Notes: generated by a model from the letters alone, not told the origin. Positions 9,929 through 22,264 are shown, counted from the stretch's first letter. The stretch: 64,000 nt of DNA from Sparassis latifolia (GCA_018466975.1 CM031556.1:2480001-2544000); one strand, 5' to 3'. Numbers and translations are program-made.

Positions 9929-11306
9929 CGGTGCAGCTGAATAGCGACGAAGACGTATTGCCCGATGGTTTTGCAATTTTTTGATGTGACACCCTGTTCT
10001 CCTGGATGACGTTCCTTGTCAATATGCGGTGTAGTCTTCAATGCTGATGTCGAAAAAGGTCCTTTCTTGTTCACTGTCATTGAATCTAGTGTGTTTGCCG
10101 CTCAGTCTCCATTTTGATATCGGCTGAATTTTACAACAGTACCCGGCACGGACGGAACGTTGTGCAGAGAGTTTCCTCGTGGCCTGAACTCTGTCCGAAC
10201 GATTTGGCTCACGTATCGGTTGAATCCTGGTGCACTGCCTGAAGTTCCAACCACTACTCGGTCCTCGTAGTGGTGTGGTGCTGGCATGTATCTCGCGTAG
10301 CATCGGTTTACGACCATTCACATGCTGGCATATGGGCTACATCTTGGTACGCCTGGTATACTCACCTTTCCTCTGGGTTCCTGGCTCTCTCCCGGCGCTC
10401 CTCATTGTCCTTGCCAGATCCGATCACGGGGACAAAGTCCGGTTGATGCCGTCTGGCCGAATTTTCTCTTGTACTGAGAAATCCGGCGCTGTGACGTTGA
10501 TCAATGCACTCTGCATCCCAGATGGTCTCGTCGGTCGTGCCGTAACGTTCACATGAACCATCAGCTGAGGCTTACAACCTTCCAAGTTGTGCTACTAGAA
10601 AGTAGTTCAATTCAGGTCGGTTAATCTCGCTAATCAGCTCACACTGACTGTCTGATAAATGTCGACGCAGATGTGGTGGATCCGTGCACTTTGTCTCTGC
10701 GGTTGCGTTAAAGACGCCTGACATCCTGCTACCGATGGTGTATTCGTTTCTGGCGGTGATTGACGTTTTGGGAGTGTGTGGTTCTGGCAGTACGAGCGCG
10801 ATCACTAGTGCAAGTGATTTCTGATTCGTTCAGTTTGTGTTGGCTGCTCAGTTCGCATCTTCCCATGGGCAACATACGCCATGTTCATGTGTTATGCTCT
10901 GCATGAACTTCCCAACACGCTAGATCCTCTAATGGCCGGAATTAAACTCGACTGTGGATAAGCATCAAGCATAGTTGGTCTTTTATCTCCATTTATCTTT
11001 GATGTGTATGACCTTTTGGCCGCTTTGTTTCCGGGATAGGGCGTAATCTGCATTTTTGTGCAAGTATGCGTTGCATATCGACGCCGCCAATTCACTGCAT
11101 AATGCTCTATTGAGATGGAGGGCGCCACTGGCAGTCACCAGTCTGCACCATTTGCGGCTTCCTGAAGTTTCATGTATTGATGGGACACCATTCATCTGCT
11201 TATGCGGTATAAACGCTGATTCAAAGCGCTCTGTGGTGTTTAGGAGTTCACCTCGCCCTGTTTCACCTATCCCACTTGTGTGTTTCCTTCGCGAGACTTC
11301 GCAACT
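9929..11306. other. Long intergenic stretch with possible gene relic
   Basis: No gene is confidently recognised in these 1.4 kb. On the - strand at about 10020-10810 there are weakly coding-like open stretches bordered by plausible splice sites, for example ending at a GTGAGT donor near 10370. No start codon or family match was found, so nothing is called. Confidence 0.4.
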
Positions 11307-11883
11307 ATGTCTCGCTTTGCAACTTCGTTCTCGCTACCTGTGCGCTTGCATCCACCGCCCACGCCTCCCCCACCCCAGTGTCTGGCAATGCGACTCTGAC
11401 CAGGCGAGTGACGCACGACGGACAGGTGAGCCTGCATCGTTCACCTCGATGTGATTTGAACTGAACCTAAATGTCCCCCTTGTAGGCCACTTGGTACGAG
11501 GTTGGCTTGGGAGCCTGCGGATATACCGACAAGGATAGCGACCCCATTGTCGCTATCTCTTATATCATCTACGGGAGCGGTGGCAGCTGCGGGCAGGTAA
11601 GAAGGCGGCTTAGGTAGGATCGTTCACATCTAATGACGATTCTGTTGTGGACAGTGGATGCATATCACCAACACTGTTAACGGCATCGGCCAGTACGGCT
11701 TGACTTACGATGAATGTGAGGGCCAGTCCGATATCGTGAACATTCTCTGGCTGGACATACTCCGAATATAAAGTTTGATACAACCGATAACTGTAGATTT
11801 GAGTCCCTCCCTCTTTGAATGACCTCTCTGTCGGAGTCATCGACGGCGAATAGCACTACGTGGCCAAGGGGTGGTCTCCTTAA
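11307..11883 (+). pseudogene. Barwin/RlpA-like double-psi beta-barrel protein, broken
   Basis: This is a relic of a small secreted protein of the barwin/expansin-like double-psi beta-barrel family. Remaining pieces are a signal-peptide-like LATCALASTAHA, then TWYEVGLGACGYTDKDSD, CGQWMHITNTVNG, DLSPSLFE and DLSVGVIDGE-HYVAKGWSP. The introns at 11426-11485 and 11597-11654 still look normal. The lesions are several: the only suitable ATG (11307) is out of frame with the rest of the signal peptide, the join to DLSPSLFE has no proper splice pair, the frame shifts again after SLFE, and a TAG at 11851-11853 replaces an expected tryptophan codon. Together these make a functional product unlikely. Confidence 0.75.
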
Positions 11884-12162
11884 ATGGATGCGAAAGGGTC
11901 GTCGAAGCCATCCGGACAAGGAATGAGGGGATTAGTGCGGGTCGATGATTGATATTAAATAGCCACTGCAGTGACATACAACTTCAGCAGCCGCTACTTA
12001 TTATCGTAAAATATCCTTGTTTGAGCGTTATTCTTGCAGACTGAGAAAATGGGAGACTGGTGCATTCTACAATACTTCCGAGTACTCGAATACTACTCCT
12101 ACCAAACTTAGTCGACTTTGATCGATCTTGCTGAGTAATAATCGATCGCCATCTACAATTAT
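11884..12162. other. Convergent intergenic, no gene seen
   Basis: This is a short AT-rich stretch between the barwin-like pseudogene and the 3' end of adenylate-forming copy 2. Confidence 0.4.
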
Positions 12163-13875
12163 TCAACCGTATATGCGGTCTAGTTCTGTCCTATATACTT
12201 CCTCTACAGCGCGTCTACGAATATTCCCCTTCGTAGCTGTACGCGGCAGAGCGTTGGGTGGAACCACGACAATGAACTTCTCCGATGCGATTCTCTCGTG
12301 GAGATATCGGCGCGAGTGGAAATGGCGTGTGCGCCGAACGATCTGCTTTCTCAACTTCTCCCCATCCATCTCTCCCCTTGGCTCCACAAAAAGCGTAGGA
12401 GATGGGCGCCCGTTCCCGACCACGACACATTCCGCGACGAGATCAGCACACGTCATGCGCACGTTATCCTCTATTGCCTTCGTGTCACAGCGCAGAGCAT
12501 TTTCGCTCTTTATCCAGTCGTCGTCACGACCCCGGGAGATGTAATGACCTGGCTCGATCTCCTGGAACAAGTCTCCAGTGTGATAGTGGCCGTCCATTTG
12601 ACGGAGTGAACCGTCGGGGCAATCCCCGGAAACGGAGAGAATGACGAGTTCCAGAAGTTGTCCGTTCACGTCCTGGTAATCCCCATCAGACTCCTCTGAC
12701 GCAGGCGAAATGGGAAAGAAGCCGTAAGATGTCCCCTCAATGGGTCTGAGGAAGGATGATTTGTAGCCATGCCTGCCTCCGATGGACAGCAACATAGCGC
12801 CGCACTCTGTGCTACCAAATAGATTCTTCAACTGGATGCCATTGCGATTTGCCCAATCCTCCTCCTCCGGGAAAGCGGTAAGCCAGTGTAGAGGACCTCG
12901 TCAAGACCCTGTAACAATGCCAACACCTTTGTGTCTTGCCTCGAAGCACGCAGATGCATCGCCAGGAATGAGGCAAATTGGTTGAGACGGTTAAGCCCAC
13001 AGCGCTGTATCATGTCGACCAATTCTTGGGACGAGAATGAAATTGTGGTGGGCTGAATCACGCACGCGCCGTGCAGCAGGGAACCGATCAACATGAACGT
13101 CTGTCCGATGTGACACATGCTGCCCCTAAATCAACGTGTCAGAAAATGGCTTACGAGTGGACGCTTTCTCACTTACATCCAAACGGTGATATCCTGCTTG
13201 TGAGAATGCTTTGGTATGCTGACGTGCCATGCCTTCGAAACAACAGCATCGAGCCATTTGTAGCTGCATGGAACAAGCTTTGGGGACCCAGATGTCGATC
13301 CAGACGTGTGGAAGATCATGGCTGTCTCATCGGCGCTCGTGGGCTGATACATGGGAGGTAATGATACCTTGTCGACAGCCATAGAGCGGCGATCGGCGGC
13401 GACATGAAATGGTACAGGAGATTTAAACACGATCGGCGCAAACGATGCATCAACAATCAGCGCCTGAGCACCTGTCCGGTGCATCAAGTGGTATATGACC
13501 TCTGGATTTGGCAAGCGTAGGGAGAACAACTGTGGGATGTAGCCTGCCCATGCTATGCCGTAAATGTGCACCGCATCAATGTAGGTGAGTCCACCGAGCC
13601 TTCAAGAAAGCTATGAATATATATTCCAAGTATCGAGATTATAGAGTCACTTACCATAGTCCGATGACGGAATGTTGTGACAAATTGTCCTGGAACATCC
13701 GTGTCCAGTACTGCGCGCAGTGTTCAATGTCCATGATAAACTGGCGATAGGTTATCGACTGCCATTCTCGTAGCTCAGTGCCGTTGGTGGCAGCTACAGG
13801 GATCATGAAGACAGAAGCATCCGAGTGAAGACGTGCAGTCTCCTGGAGAACTGAGAGGTGAGTTTTGAGTACCAT
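12163..13875 (-). pseudogene. Adenylate-forming enzyme copy 2, frameshifted
   Basis: This is a paralogue of the enzyme at 89-1822, in the opposite orientation. It keeps the same architecture: HTSGSTSGSPKL, FGSTECG, YHTGDL, GRDDDWIKSEN and LPRTATKGNIRRR. Its introns at 13600-13654 and 13126-13176 sit at exactly the same codons as in copy 1. The reading frame breaks at 12869-12871, where a run of C (coding strand) appears one base short. One frame ends at a stop soon after PLSRRRR, while the shifted frame continues as PEEEDWANRNGIQLKN into FGSTECG. No intron can explain a one-base change. It is either a recent pseudogene or a sequencing error; everything else is intact, so the lesion is young. 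Confidence 0.8.
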
Positions 13876-13921
13876 AGCGAAGAAGTGTTGAATTGGGAAT
13901 ACGGGACTGCATCTTGTTCCG

Positions 13922-13928
13922 TTTTATA
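13922..13928 (-). promoter_or_regulatory. TATA box of adenylate-forming copy 2
   Basis: TATAAAA on the - strand lies about 50 nt upstream of the ATG at 13875, mirroring the position of the TATA box in copy 1. Confidence 0.5.
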
Positions 13929-15921
13929 CGACGAGTCGACAACCAACGGTCTGTACCTCGAGTCATGTGCACAGCAGACACGAAAAAATACACGTACTTG
14001 TTTTGGGTACGGTTGCACCAATCAGAATAACTGTGCGAGTCACGCAGGGATATGCCACGCCGAGTAGAGTTCGACAAAACAGTCATAGCATCTCGACTCA
14101 ATTCATGCAACTGGAATATTTGTTCCCACTTGTGAGTTAACGTCACAGAAGATCTAGATGTGGGCTGTCCAAGACTCCAAGGAACAGCGCCTTTCACCAC
14201 TAATAGCTGAAGCATTATTTTCTGGGTGAACGTGAGCATACCCAATCGAAGAAAAAGGGCAGAAAAACAATTGTGCTGACAGTATTGAGACATGACCCAT
14301 GCAGAAATCTGCGCACCAACCGCGCCCGCAGGCAGGGGGAGGTGATACTAGGGTAAATGAGATACGAGTCAGGTATCCGAGCTTGACAGATTTCGATGAC
14401 GGACACTGGTTACCAGTGACAGCCCTGATTAGGGACGCACCGATTATGCCTACAAGATAATTAGCAAGAACACACAGTCAGAGAGAGTGGAACCTAACAG
14501 ATTTCTTTCCAATTTAGTCGATCGCAGGAATCTCGATTCTCGGGCTCGTCACCGACGGCTCGCTCGGAAGATGGAACTTAAGACCGACTCCAGTTCGATC
14601 CAATATTCAATGCTAGAAAATTTTTGCACACGAACATAAGACCGCCCATGGCCAGAGCTTCCTAGTTTCAGTGTTACAAGTACTCAGTAAAGACTGTTTA
14701 GCTATCAGGCCGTTCCTCGGGCCCGAGTTGTCGGCGCGGGCGCGGCCCAAACTTGCCCGATCATTATAGTACTTTCATCCTGGAATATACAACTACTAGT
14801 TATCGCCGGAGCCAGTACTGCACTCCAGTTTTCGGCGGGCCCGTATGATCAAGTTTTCGTTCAGAGGGGGCAGTGTTCCGTATCATCGCTAATGCCCCCA
14901 CTCTCCGAGTCAACACCGTTCAAGGGCGGGAAGAAGCCAGATGTACCTCAACTGGTCAAGTTTGCGGTGCGTGAAGATTTCTCGTCGCTGAGCACGCATC
15001 TGATAATATATCATCTGGTGCCCTGATTTCCTTGTTGACCCTGGTAAGGACGGCCGCTGGAGGTGAGCGCTTCGCCGATGTGTCGCTTGCCACGTCGGAA
15101 CAGCACCCGTCCGGATCCGACGAAAGCAAGCAGGTGTGTTATGTGAAGATCATCTCTAGTAAAGAGACAGATTGAACGGGACTCATCGCCGTTGACTAAC
15201 AGCTACCGTGGCCCTTTGTGGCGTACCGTCTCTTCGTATTAGAGCTGGGTGACAGAATTCGGTGCGTGTCCGGATCTTTCTCTTGTTGTCATTGCCATGC
15301 ATGTAACTGCCAATGTTCACAGTTCGGCCTCGGGTTTGAACCGCCCATGAACACTGCCTTATGCCGGTGTCCTTGTCTGTGGCGACTTGGATTCCTAATA
15401 TTACACTGGTTGTGAGTCACTGGATTAAACTTGAAGGCCTCTCAGGACCGGTGATAGCTGAACGGCGCATAATTTTTACTCCACATATCATATATCCATT
15501 CGATGTGATTGTGTGTATGTGTCTGACAGTTGTACTGTGTCTCTCACGGAAGCAATGTGTTGTTTGTATCATGCCAACTTCATGACTGAGAACAACACGG
15601 AATCAAAATGATGTCTTGTTGCGTTGCAAACCTCACGTTGTTTCGGCTGCCAGGGTTGCGGCGTACAGAGGGAAATACGAATGAGGAACTATGTATACAC
15701 AGCAGGAACGCGCAACTAGTAAATGGTATCCGAGATGCAAAGATCGTGTACGGTGATGCAATAAAATAAACCATATATCAGTACAAGCCAATCGTCACGA
15801 TGCCCACCCAACCTACGCCTTATTCTTCCGATCTATCGCCAATGCCCATAAATACATAAGCCGAATTCCCAAGACGGTGAGAAGTATAACCTCCTTGTGA
15901 TGGTCAAATACTGGACACGCC
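13929..15921. other. Gene-poor stretch, nothing recognised
   Basis: These 2 kb hold no open frame with family motifs on either strand, no tRNA and no obvious terminal repeats. They may be old decayed sequence or the long promoter region of copy 2. Confidence 0.4.
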
Positions 15922-17397
15922 CTACACCTTTCCCTCAGCCAGAGGTAATGCCGAGGTCGTAGAACAATCTGATGCCGGGGCAAGGGAATGACGCAACGCT
16001 TCCGAGAGATCATTCCCGTCTGTCAGACGAAGGTCGTGCAAAAACTCGCGCAAGTGCCGGACGGCATCTGTGTGTTCACCGACAACGATGCCCGACGAGC
16101 CATCGGCCGCATCATCGGCAAAAGGGTCAGTGAGCGCATCGGTGATGTCCCTGACTGTCTTCACTGAGATCTCGGTGAGGTGCTGGTAGAATCCCCTCTT
16201 CCCGAGCTGCACGCGAAGGCTGAGGAAGTCCTCCAAGGCGGAGCACATATCGACGACGTCGTCTTCATGGCATTGCACCAAGACTTGCTCGATGGGAGAA
16301 TCGGAGAGTGTTGTCAACGTATCGACAACGTTTTCGACAGGAAAGAGCGGGGTAAGATGGACCTTGCGGAGCCGCTTGAGGGGCGGCTCGTTGTGTTTGG
16401 CGAATTCAAACGTCTGCGAGGTGAGCGCTGTATTCAGAGCGAACTCGTCGACAGTGTGCCCAATGTTGCCCATGATACGCTCTGTGCAAATACGGTTGAA
16501 GTCGAGGGACTCGTGGTAGCAGCTACCGAGGTCCAACACTTCCAATGAGCAACATACAGGGGTGGACCCCCATTGCGGATCCCCGAGATGAGTGTCCCGG
16601 ATGCGCAGTTTTTTGAGACCGGAAAGGCGGAGAAGGGATGGGAGGCGAAGCTCTGAGCCAAGCAACGCGTGGTCAGGGATGTCCTCATCACCGGCAACAA
16701 GGGGTATGAAAGGGTATACACCGATGAGTTCGGGTGCGTGCAGTGCCGACCGGGTGATGCGGTCGAGAGACAGCTGACGGAGATTGGGAACGGCGGCTGC
16801 GACTGAGACGACGAACCGCTCACTCCTACAAAGGCAGAGACTTGATAAGAGATGCGAACAATTCAGTTCATGACAATGCTCTTACAGAAGTGTCCTATTC
16901 TCATCCCCGCAATGGTGGATGCTCAGGTTAGTGAGCGACCGCAAATCTCCGAAGAGTGGGATAATGTTTTTTGACAAGGAGCCCTCTAGACACAGCGTCA
17001 GTTGCTCTAGCTGGGAGCAATGCGCCAACAGGTCTATGACCGTGTCTGTCACGATCCGGCGACCGATGACAGGCGCGTGGGGGACGGATTGATCAAGCTT
17101 TGTGCAGACATGTAATCTACGGATGTAGTGGGAATACGAGCTGGGAACTGTAGACAGATATGTCTGCAGTGCCTCGTAACTCTGGATCTTGACGGACTGT
17201 GGTCTGATGTCAGATGGACTGTCAATAGGTCTGAAACGCATTGCGAGACTCACCCTGAAGATAGAAGGGACACAAAGGTCATAGGACTCGCGATCGACCA
17301 TGGCAAGAGCTTTCATATCGCGCGGATCAAGGAGATCGGCGACAGACAGCTTCATCTCAGGAGGGAGAGTCCCCCACGGTGAGGTCGACGGGTGCAT
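15922..17397 (-). CDS. F-box-like protein
   Basis: This is a 452-aa protein from three exons (17397-17254, 17196-16886, 16825-15922). The N-terminus (WGTLPPEMKLSVADLLDPRD followed by ALAMVDRESYDLC) has the Leu-Pro start and cysteine/serine spacing of an F-box-like domain, which would bind Skp1 in an SCF ubiquitin ligase. The rest has irregular leucine-rich repeats (LEQLTLCLEGSL, LKKLRIRDTHLG, LEVLDLGSC), fitting substrate recognition. The 17197-17253 intron is 57 nt and in frame, so it looks like coding sequence. Basidiomycetes carry large, fast-evolving families of such genes. No specific target can be inferred. Confidence 0.75.
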
Positions 17398-19638
17398 GGT
17401 GAATATGAGTGAGATGAATATGCAAGGAGGGAATAAGGCTGATGGCGTTTGGGTCGACGGTGCACAAGTCTTATAAGGGGGGCGCGCGCATCCGAATAGT
17501 TCGGTGGTAAATAAGATGTGCGTGTCTCGAAGGCTTGCGAGTGTCTCCGAGCTGATCGCGGATGTGTTGTTCGAGCGCCCCGCAGAGCGCGCTTCGTGTC
17601 ACCAGTACTAGCACACCTCAAGTACCCTCTCTCATTCTTCCGACGATGACGGGACTAGGCAGATAGATACCATCTTCATTTCAGCAAAAAGCCCAGAGGG
17701 GGGCCCGCAGGAGTAACGACAGGCTTTCACGCAGCAAGAATGCCTCGCACTCGCGAGCCTGAGGAAGCAAACCTTATAATTATTCGAATTCTGACACAGC
17801 CCGTAGTAAGAAGCACCCATCCATATGGAGCATCCTCTCAGAGGTTCACCTCAGTTTTCAGCGTCTTCGAGTAGAGAACTTACCAGGCGCACGGTCAAGT
17901 TGCCTGCACCATTTCCTACCAGGTAATGACATATGGTAGCGAGAATACGTACACCACACGTGGGCCACCGAAACTACAAAATTTACTGCCAGGCAAGCAT
18001 CGACCAGAGCGTTCGACTATGATATCCCGCGAGTGGATGATGGTATCCCCTATTAGCGATGCCAATCACTGATGAACAGCAATGGAACAGTTGTGGCCCA
18101 TCATACATGCCCAGCGCCACCTAGATGTAATATGGTCACCCTAGGAGGACATAGTGTCGTAGTCAGTTCAGGTAAGCTTGCATCGTTTGACCTAACCCAT
18201 GATGACCCTTGGCCACAACATTCGACTAGTCCGTGGTCGTCCGATGATTGATGGGCAGTACCAGTCAGTCTTAAACGCTTTTGTTGCTTTTCACAACCGT
18301 ATACGTAGCCTTCACCAGGGTCGCCAGTCCGGGATGACCGGATCATCTACTAGTACCACTCCGTCAGGATGGGGCCGTAGTAGGTAATCGAGATTCTATC
18401 CTCGTCGGACGGATCCACTGATCGTACAATAACGCATGGGGCGCTTGCATATCCTTGCGTTTCTGTCTGGAACAAGCGCCTGACCTCTCGATAACTACAC
18501 TCTCAGCACGCGAAGAATGGCCAAGGCACTCTGTGCACCTCTGACATCCCGGAGTCCAATCCAAGACAGTGCATTCCGGGAAGGAACTCTCCTCAAAGGA
18601 CATGTCATGTAAGCCTCCGATGTCTCTCGCAGATCAAGTCGAGCTCTTGGAATACCGCTGGGGTCGCTTGCTCGATAATACGCTGCGGAACTAGCACAAA
18701 CCACCTTTGGATAACGAGCTATCGGCGGAAAGGGCCCACACACTGCGGACAAGCTGCATCAAGCCGCGGCGTTTGGCGCAGCAGGAAGCCTTGCGCCTGA
18801 GCGCCGCCGATCGGACTTCGACCTTGTAACTGTCCACTGCGCACTTGCCTCGTTCGGCACCAAGCGATTATTGCCTGTCCAAGTGAGGCCGCCGGTTCCT
18901 CTCACTGTGGAACGTGTCAGCCATGCGCTCAATGTCGCTCGAACCTTCGAATTTGCCCGGATCATCCTGTTTCTCGACTTCGAAACCACAGCCAAATTGC
19001 CATGCACCTCCACAGGGCGGCCTGCGCACGCAGTGAGAACGCAGAGACGAATTTCCCCGCGGATGGAAGGCAGTCAGACAACGCATACTCATGGAAAACT
19101 TTTGGTTCGGACTTCCCGCCACGTAGCAAGATCTGGTTCCTTCGTGTGAGGATTATGTTCCCGTCTCATATCCGCCAACTTTCACGGCCTTCCAGGCATG
19201 CTGACACCGTCTGCGTTCAGCGTGGATTTCGGAGTGTGGTGCTTGAAGCTTGTAACCTTTCTTGTAACGTGATTGATCACTGATGCCTGTCGTATGCAAA
19301 TGAATACTGGTCCTGTTTCTTGTCAGCAAAACATGGACCTTCATATCTTCGGACATCTCGCGGTTGATGGAGACTTTATTCAGTAGGGCTTTTGCCCGTG
19401 AGGCGCGCCACAAATTTCACAGTCAAGCTAAATTGTGTGTGTTCGGTCATATCCTCTGTTCCATGAACGCGAGGATCATTATCAAGAAGCTACAGGTTTC
19501 CGACTATTGTGTAGTGCTGTAAGTAAGTGAAGATGCAACCAACGTCCACATAATGAGATATAAAACCGAAGTGTACAGACCAAGGTAGACAAAGCGAGAA
19601 GGTGATATTCCATGCGAAACGCCAAGGTCGAAGCTGCT
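17398..19638. other. Gene-poor stretch, nothing recognised
   Basis: In these 2.2 kb I see only short random open frames. No transposase, reverse transcriptase, tRNA or terminal repeat was recognised. Confidence 0.4.
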
Positions 19639-21123
19639 TCATCTTGGAAAGATGGATGTCGGATGATATTTGATCCTCTCGAAGATTCGAAACAAGTTGA
19701 TGACGAGGTTGAAGCAGTACATCATGAGCCCAACACCGGACAGACAGATGAGGGCGACCTGGTCGTCACATATCGTGTCTCCGGGTCCTTCCTCGATTGA
19801 GCTTAGACCGGGAATCGTGGGTCGAGGGAGCTGATTGTACCATGACGTGCTCGAGGGTGAGGCGCAGGGAATCAGCGAGGTGAAGAAGTTGTCGAAACAC
19901 AGCGCGAGCGCGGCCGACCACGCGCAGATGAACACAACTTCGACGAGGGTGTACAAAAGTTTGCCTGAAGTCCGCCAGAGACCCAGTGGCCGACCAAAAT
20001 ATTCGGACTGCGAGACAACCATTACACGTCGGTAGCAAATCAAATAGAGATACGACGCACGTATATCGCTATCACTACATGAACGAGTGTGAGGGGTGCG
20101 AAGATAATGACGAGAGTCCTAGAGCAAGCATAAGAAGTCAATTAAACGTCAGCATTTAACATGACCTACGGTGATGAACCGATAGCACCCATGACATGAT
20201 ACCGTTTCTCTATGACGCGTATTCGTATCGCAAGGGCAAGTGCAGCCGTTGTAAGAACGATATTGACGAAACGGAATAACTAGGGAGTATGAATGAACAT
20301 CTTGTCAGCACAATAAATGCACTAGAAAGACTCACCAGAGGAACATATGTATTGTGTATCAAATATGTTCTAAAGCGCTTCTTGCGCGGCACCCATGTGT
20401 CCCGCTTCTCACCGTCGTCATGTTCTTCCCTTGGTGGGGGTTCCGTGCTATTTTCCCAGAGTACGTGCTCTCGAGAGATCATGTCTCCGCGTGGTCTTGG
20501 AGTCCATGGTGTCTCCCACCCTGGCGTAGCATTCTGCGCCAGGGTGAGCGGATCCGCAGAACGTGTGGGTATATTGAGACGGAGAGAGTTGTGGGTCGAA
20601 TGTCGATCAGAGGTCGAAGGATCCTCGATATCCCTGCCGTGAACATTTGCAGGGCCTTCCTCTGGAGAGCTCCGATAGTGGGACACGTTTAGCCATGGGA
20701 TAGACAAGGCGTGCTCCCGGCCATGTCTGGTGTGATGTTGTCTGAATGTGTCGGCGGCAAGGGGACCCAGGGGATCGCTTGGACGATGCCTGGTAAAAGC
20801 CCACCATCGAGAGGGACCCGGTTCTTCCGCTGCAGAGGAAGAATCGCGGGAGGTGATGTCAAAGGATCGAGACTGCAGTGTATGGCGGGCGTTCTCGACG
20901 GATTGGGGCTCGCCTTCCTTGGGCGAAGGGGGTTCATCGCGTGCCCAGGCTGATGAGAGCAGAGTTAACTCATACGCGTGGCACGGATGAAACCCGGGTA
21001 CGGACGAGGTGAGGTGACCACTGCCTTGTTTGCTGCATACGCTGCGCGTGAACTATGGGCGCTATGCGACTTCGAAGACGATGCAGAGACTGAGGACGGC
21101 AGATGAGGGCCATCGGTGGTCAT
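19639..21123 (-). CDS. Four-span (MARVEL-like) membrane protein
   Basis: This is a 422-aa integral membrane protein from five exons (21123-21006, 20949-20336, 20279-20170, 20118-20061, 20007-19639; frame sums correctly). The first half is hydrophilic, Ser/Pro-rich and disordered. The second half has four hydrophobic helices: LFRFVNIVLTTAALALAIRI, TLVIIFAPLTLVHVVIAIY, LLYTLVEVVFICAWSAALAL, and CLSGVGLMMYCFNLVINLF. Four helices with short loops and a terminal basic tail suggest a MARVEL-type fold, though that family assignment is tentative. The first intron uses a weaker GTCCGT donor. It is divergently arranged with the NIP30 gene, 180 bp apart. Confidence 0.65.
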
Positions 21124-21303
21124 TTGGCAGAGTACAAGGATATGGAAAGGAATAAAGGTGTAGTCAGAGTGCACGCGTGCACAGCTGGCTGAGGGAGTTA
21201 GTCAAACATGCTCTACATAAGCGCCCGTCATCTATTTCCATCCAATTCCCATCTGAGGTTCTCGCCGAGCGACCTCGGCTAACTTCAGGATCGCTCTGCA
21301 CTA

Positions 21304-22264
21304 ATGGACGACATAGACGCAATTCCTTCAATCTCCTCGGGGAGCGTTGGTTCCCGCTTCGTCTCCCAGAATGACATTGAGACCGCGAAAGCGAAGCGCG
21401 AAGAACAGTGGAAGGCTGCCTATGCAAGGTAACGTCGATCTCGGACTGTACATGAGTGAATCGATTGAACTGTGTCCGCTACCTAAAGGCTTGGGCAGGA
21501 ACCACCTCCGCCTCCAACGGAGGACGTGTTTGATGGACGAAGCCTTGCAGAGGTGAGTGCTGCAGTCCGTAACTCATCCACCGAGGTGTAACCATGCTCG
21601 CCGATACAGAAATTAGCTGCGAATAGAGTAAGCACCAATTCTATTCGCTCAGTGTGTGAGTCTCACGCAATTCAGGCAGCCAAACAAGAAGAATGGGAGG
21701 AGCGCAACAAACTAGGTTTTTATTGAGTGGGACATCTGGAGGCGATGGATGCTCATGGGACACTTAGGTAACCAATTTCGGGCTCTGGAAGAGGACGAGG
21801 TCCTCTTCCTAGATTCCATCATGGAAAAGCAGCGTGAGGAAGAGCGCTTGCGTAAAGAGATGGATGGCGAAGAATTGAAACACTTCAGAGAGTCAGTCTC
21901 GCTCTGTCTTCTACTACGTTTTCTCCTGATTGATCTTCACAGAGCGGTTGCCGCGCGAGAAAATGAAGCAAACAAGCCACCGGCAATTTCATCTATAGTC
22001 GGTTCTACGACCAGCGCCCCAAGCAAGCCTAAGGCCCCGGCAGCGGCTCCTTCTACCAGAAAGGATACAAAGAAATTGCTGAAGGGCGTTTTGGTTAAGA
22101 AGAAACCAAGACCTGCCGCAGGCTCCCCACCAGTGACGAACAATCCAAAAACCGAACGTACTGCGAAGGTACAATCACAGAGCACTAACGGCAGCGAGCG
22201 AAGAAAGGTCGAGGATTTGGAACGGCCTACAAAACGACCAAGACTGTCAGAGCCAGACTCGTGA
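21304..22264 (+). CDS. NIP30/PSME3IP1 (FAM192A) family protein
   Basis: This is the fungal member of the NIP30 family; the human protein binds the PA28-gamma proteasome activator in the nucleus. Six exons give 230 aa: 21304-21428, 21489-21552, 21610-21627, 21676-21715, 21768-21891 and 21943-22264. The hallmark N-terminal block is plain: GSRFVSQNDIETAK, EEQWKAAYARLGQEPPP, VFDGRSLAEKLAANRAAKQE, then NQFRALEEDEVLFLDSIME and EELKHFREAVAARENE. The C-terminus is basic and low complexity, with probable nuclear signals (KKLLKGVLVKKKPR; RPTKRPR). Exon 3 is a micro-exon of 18 nt coding KLAANR. The 21892-21942 intron is in frame and stop-free. Confidence 0.85.

Noticed and set aside
11056..11454. 132-codon + strand open frame before the barwin relic
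   Set aside because: Its second half is an alternative frame of the barwin signal-peptide exon; the first half has no coding character.
20210..20280. Continuation of the membrane-protein ORF past the 20336 donor
   Set aside because: A GTGAGT donor and CCCTAG acceptor give a better helix, and the full model sums to a multiple of three.
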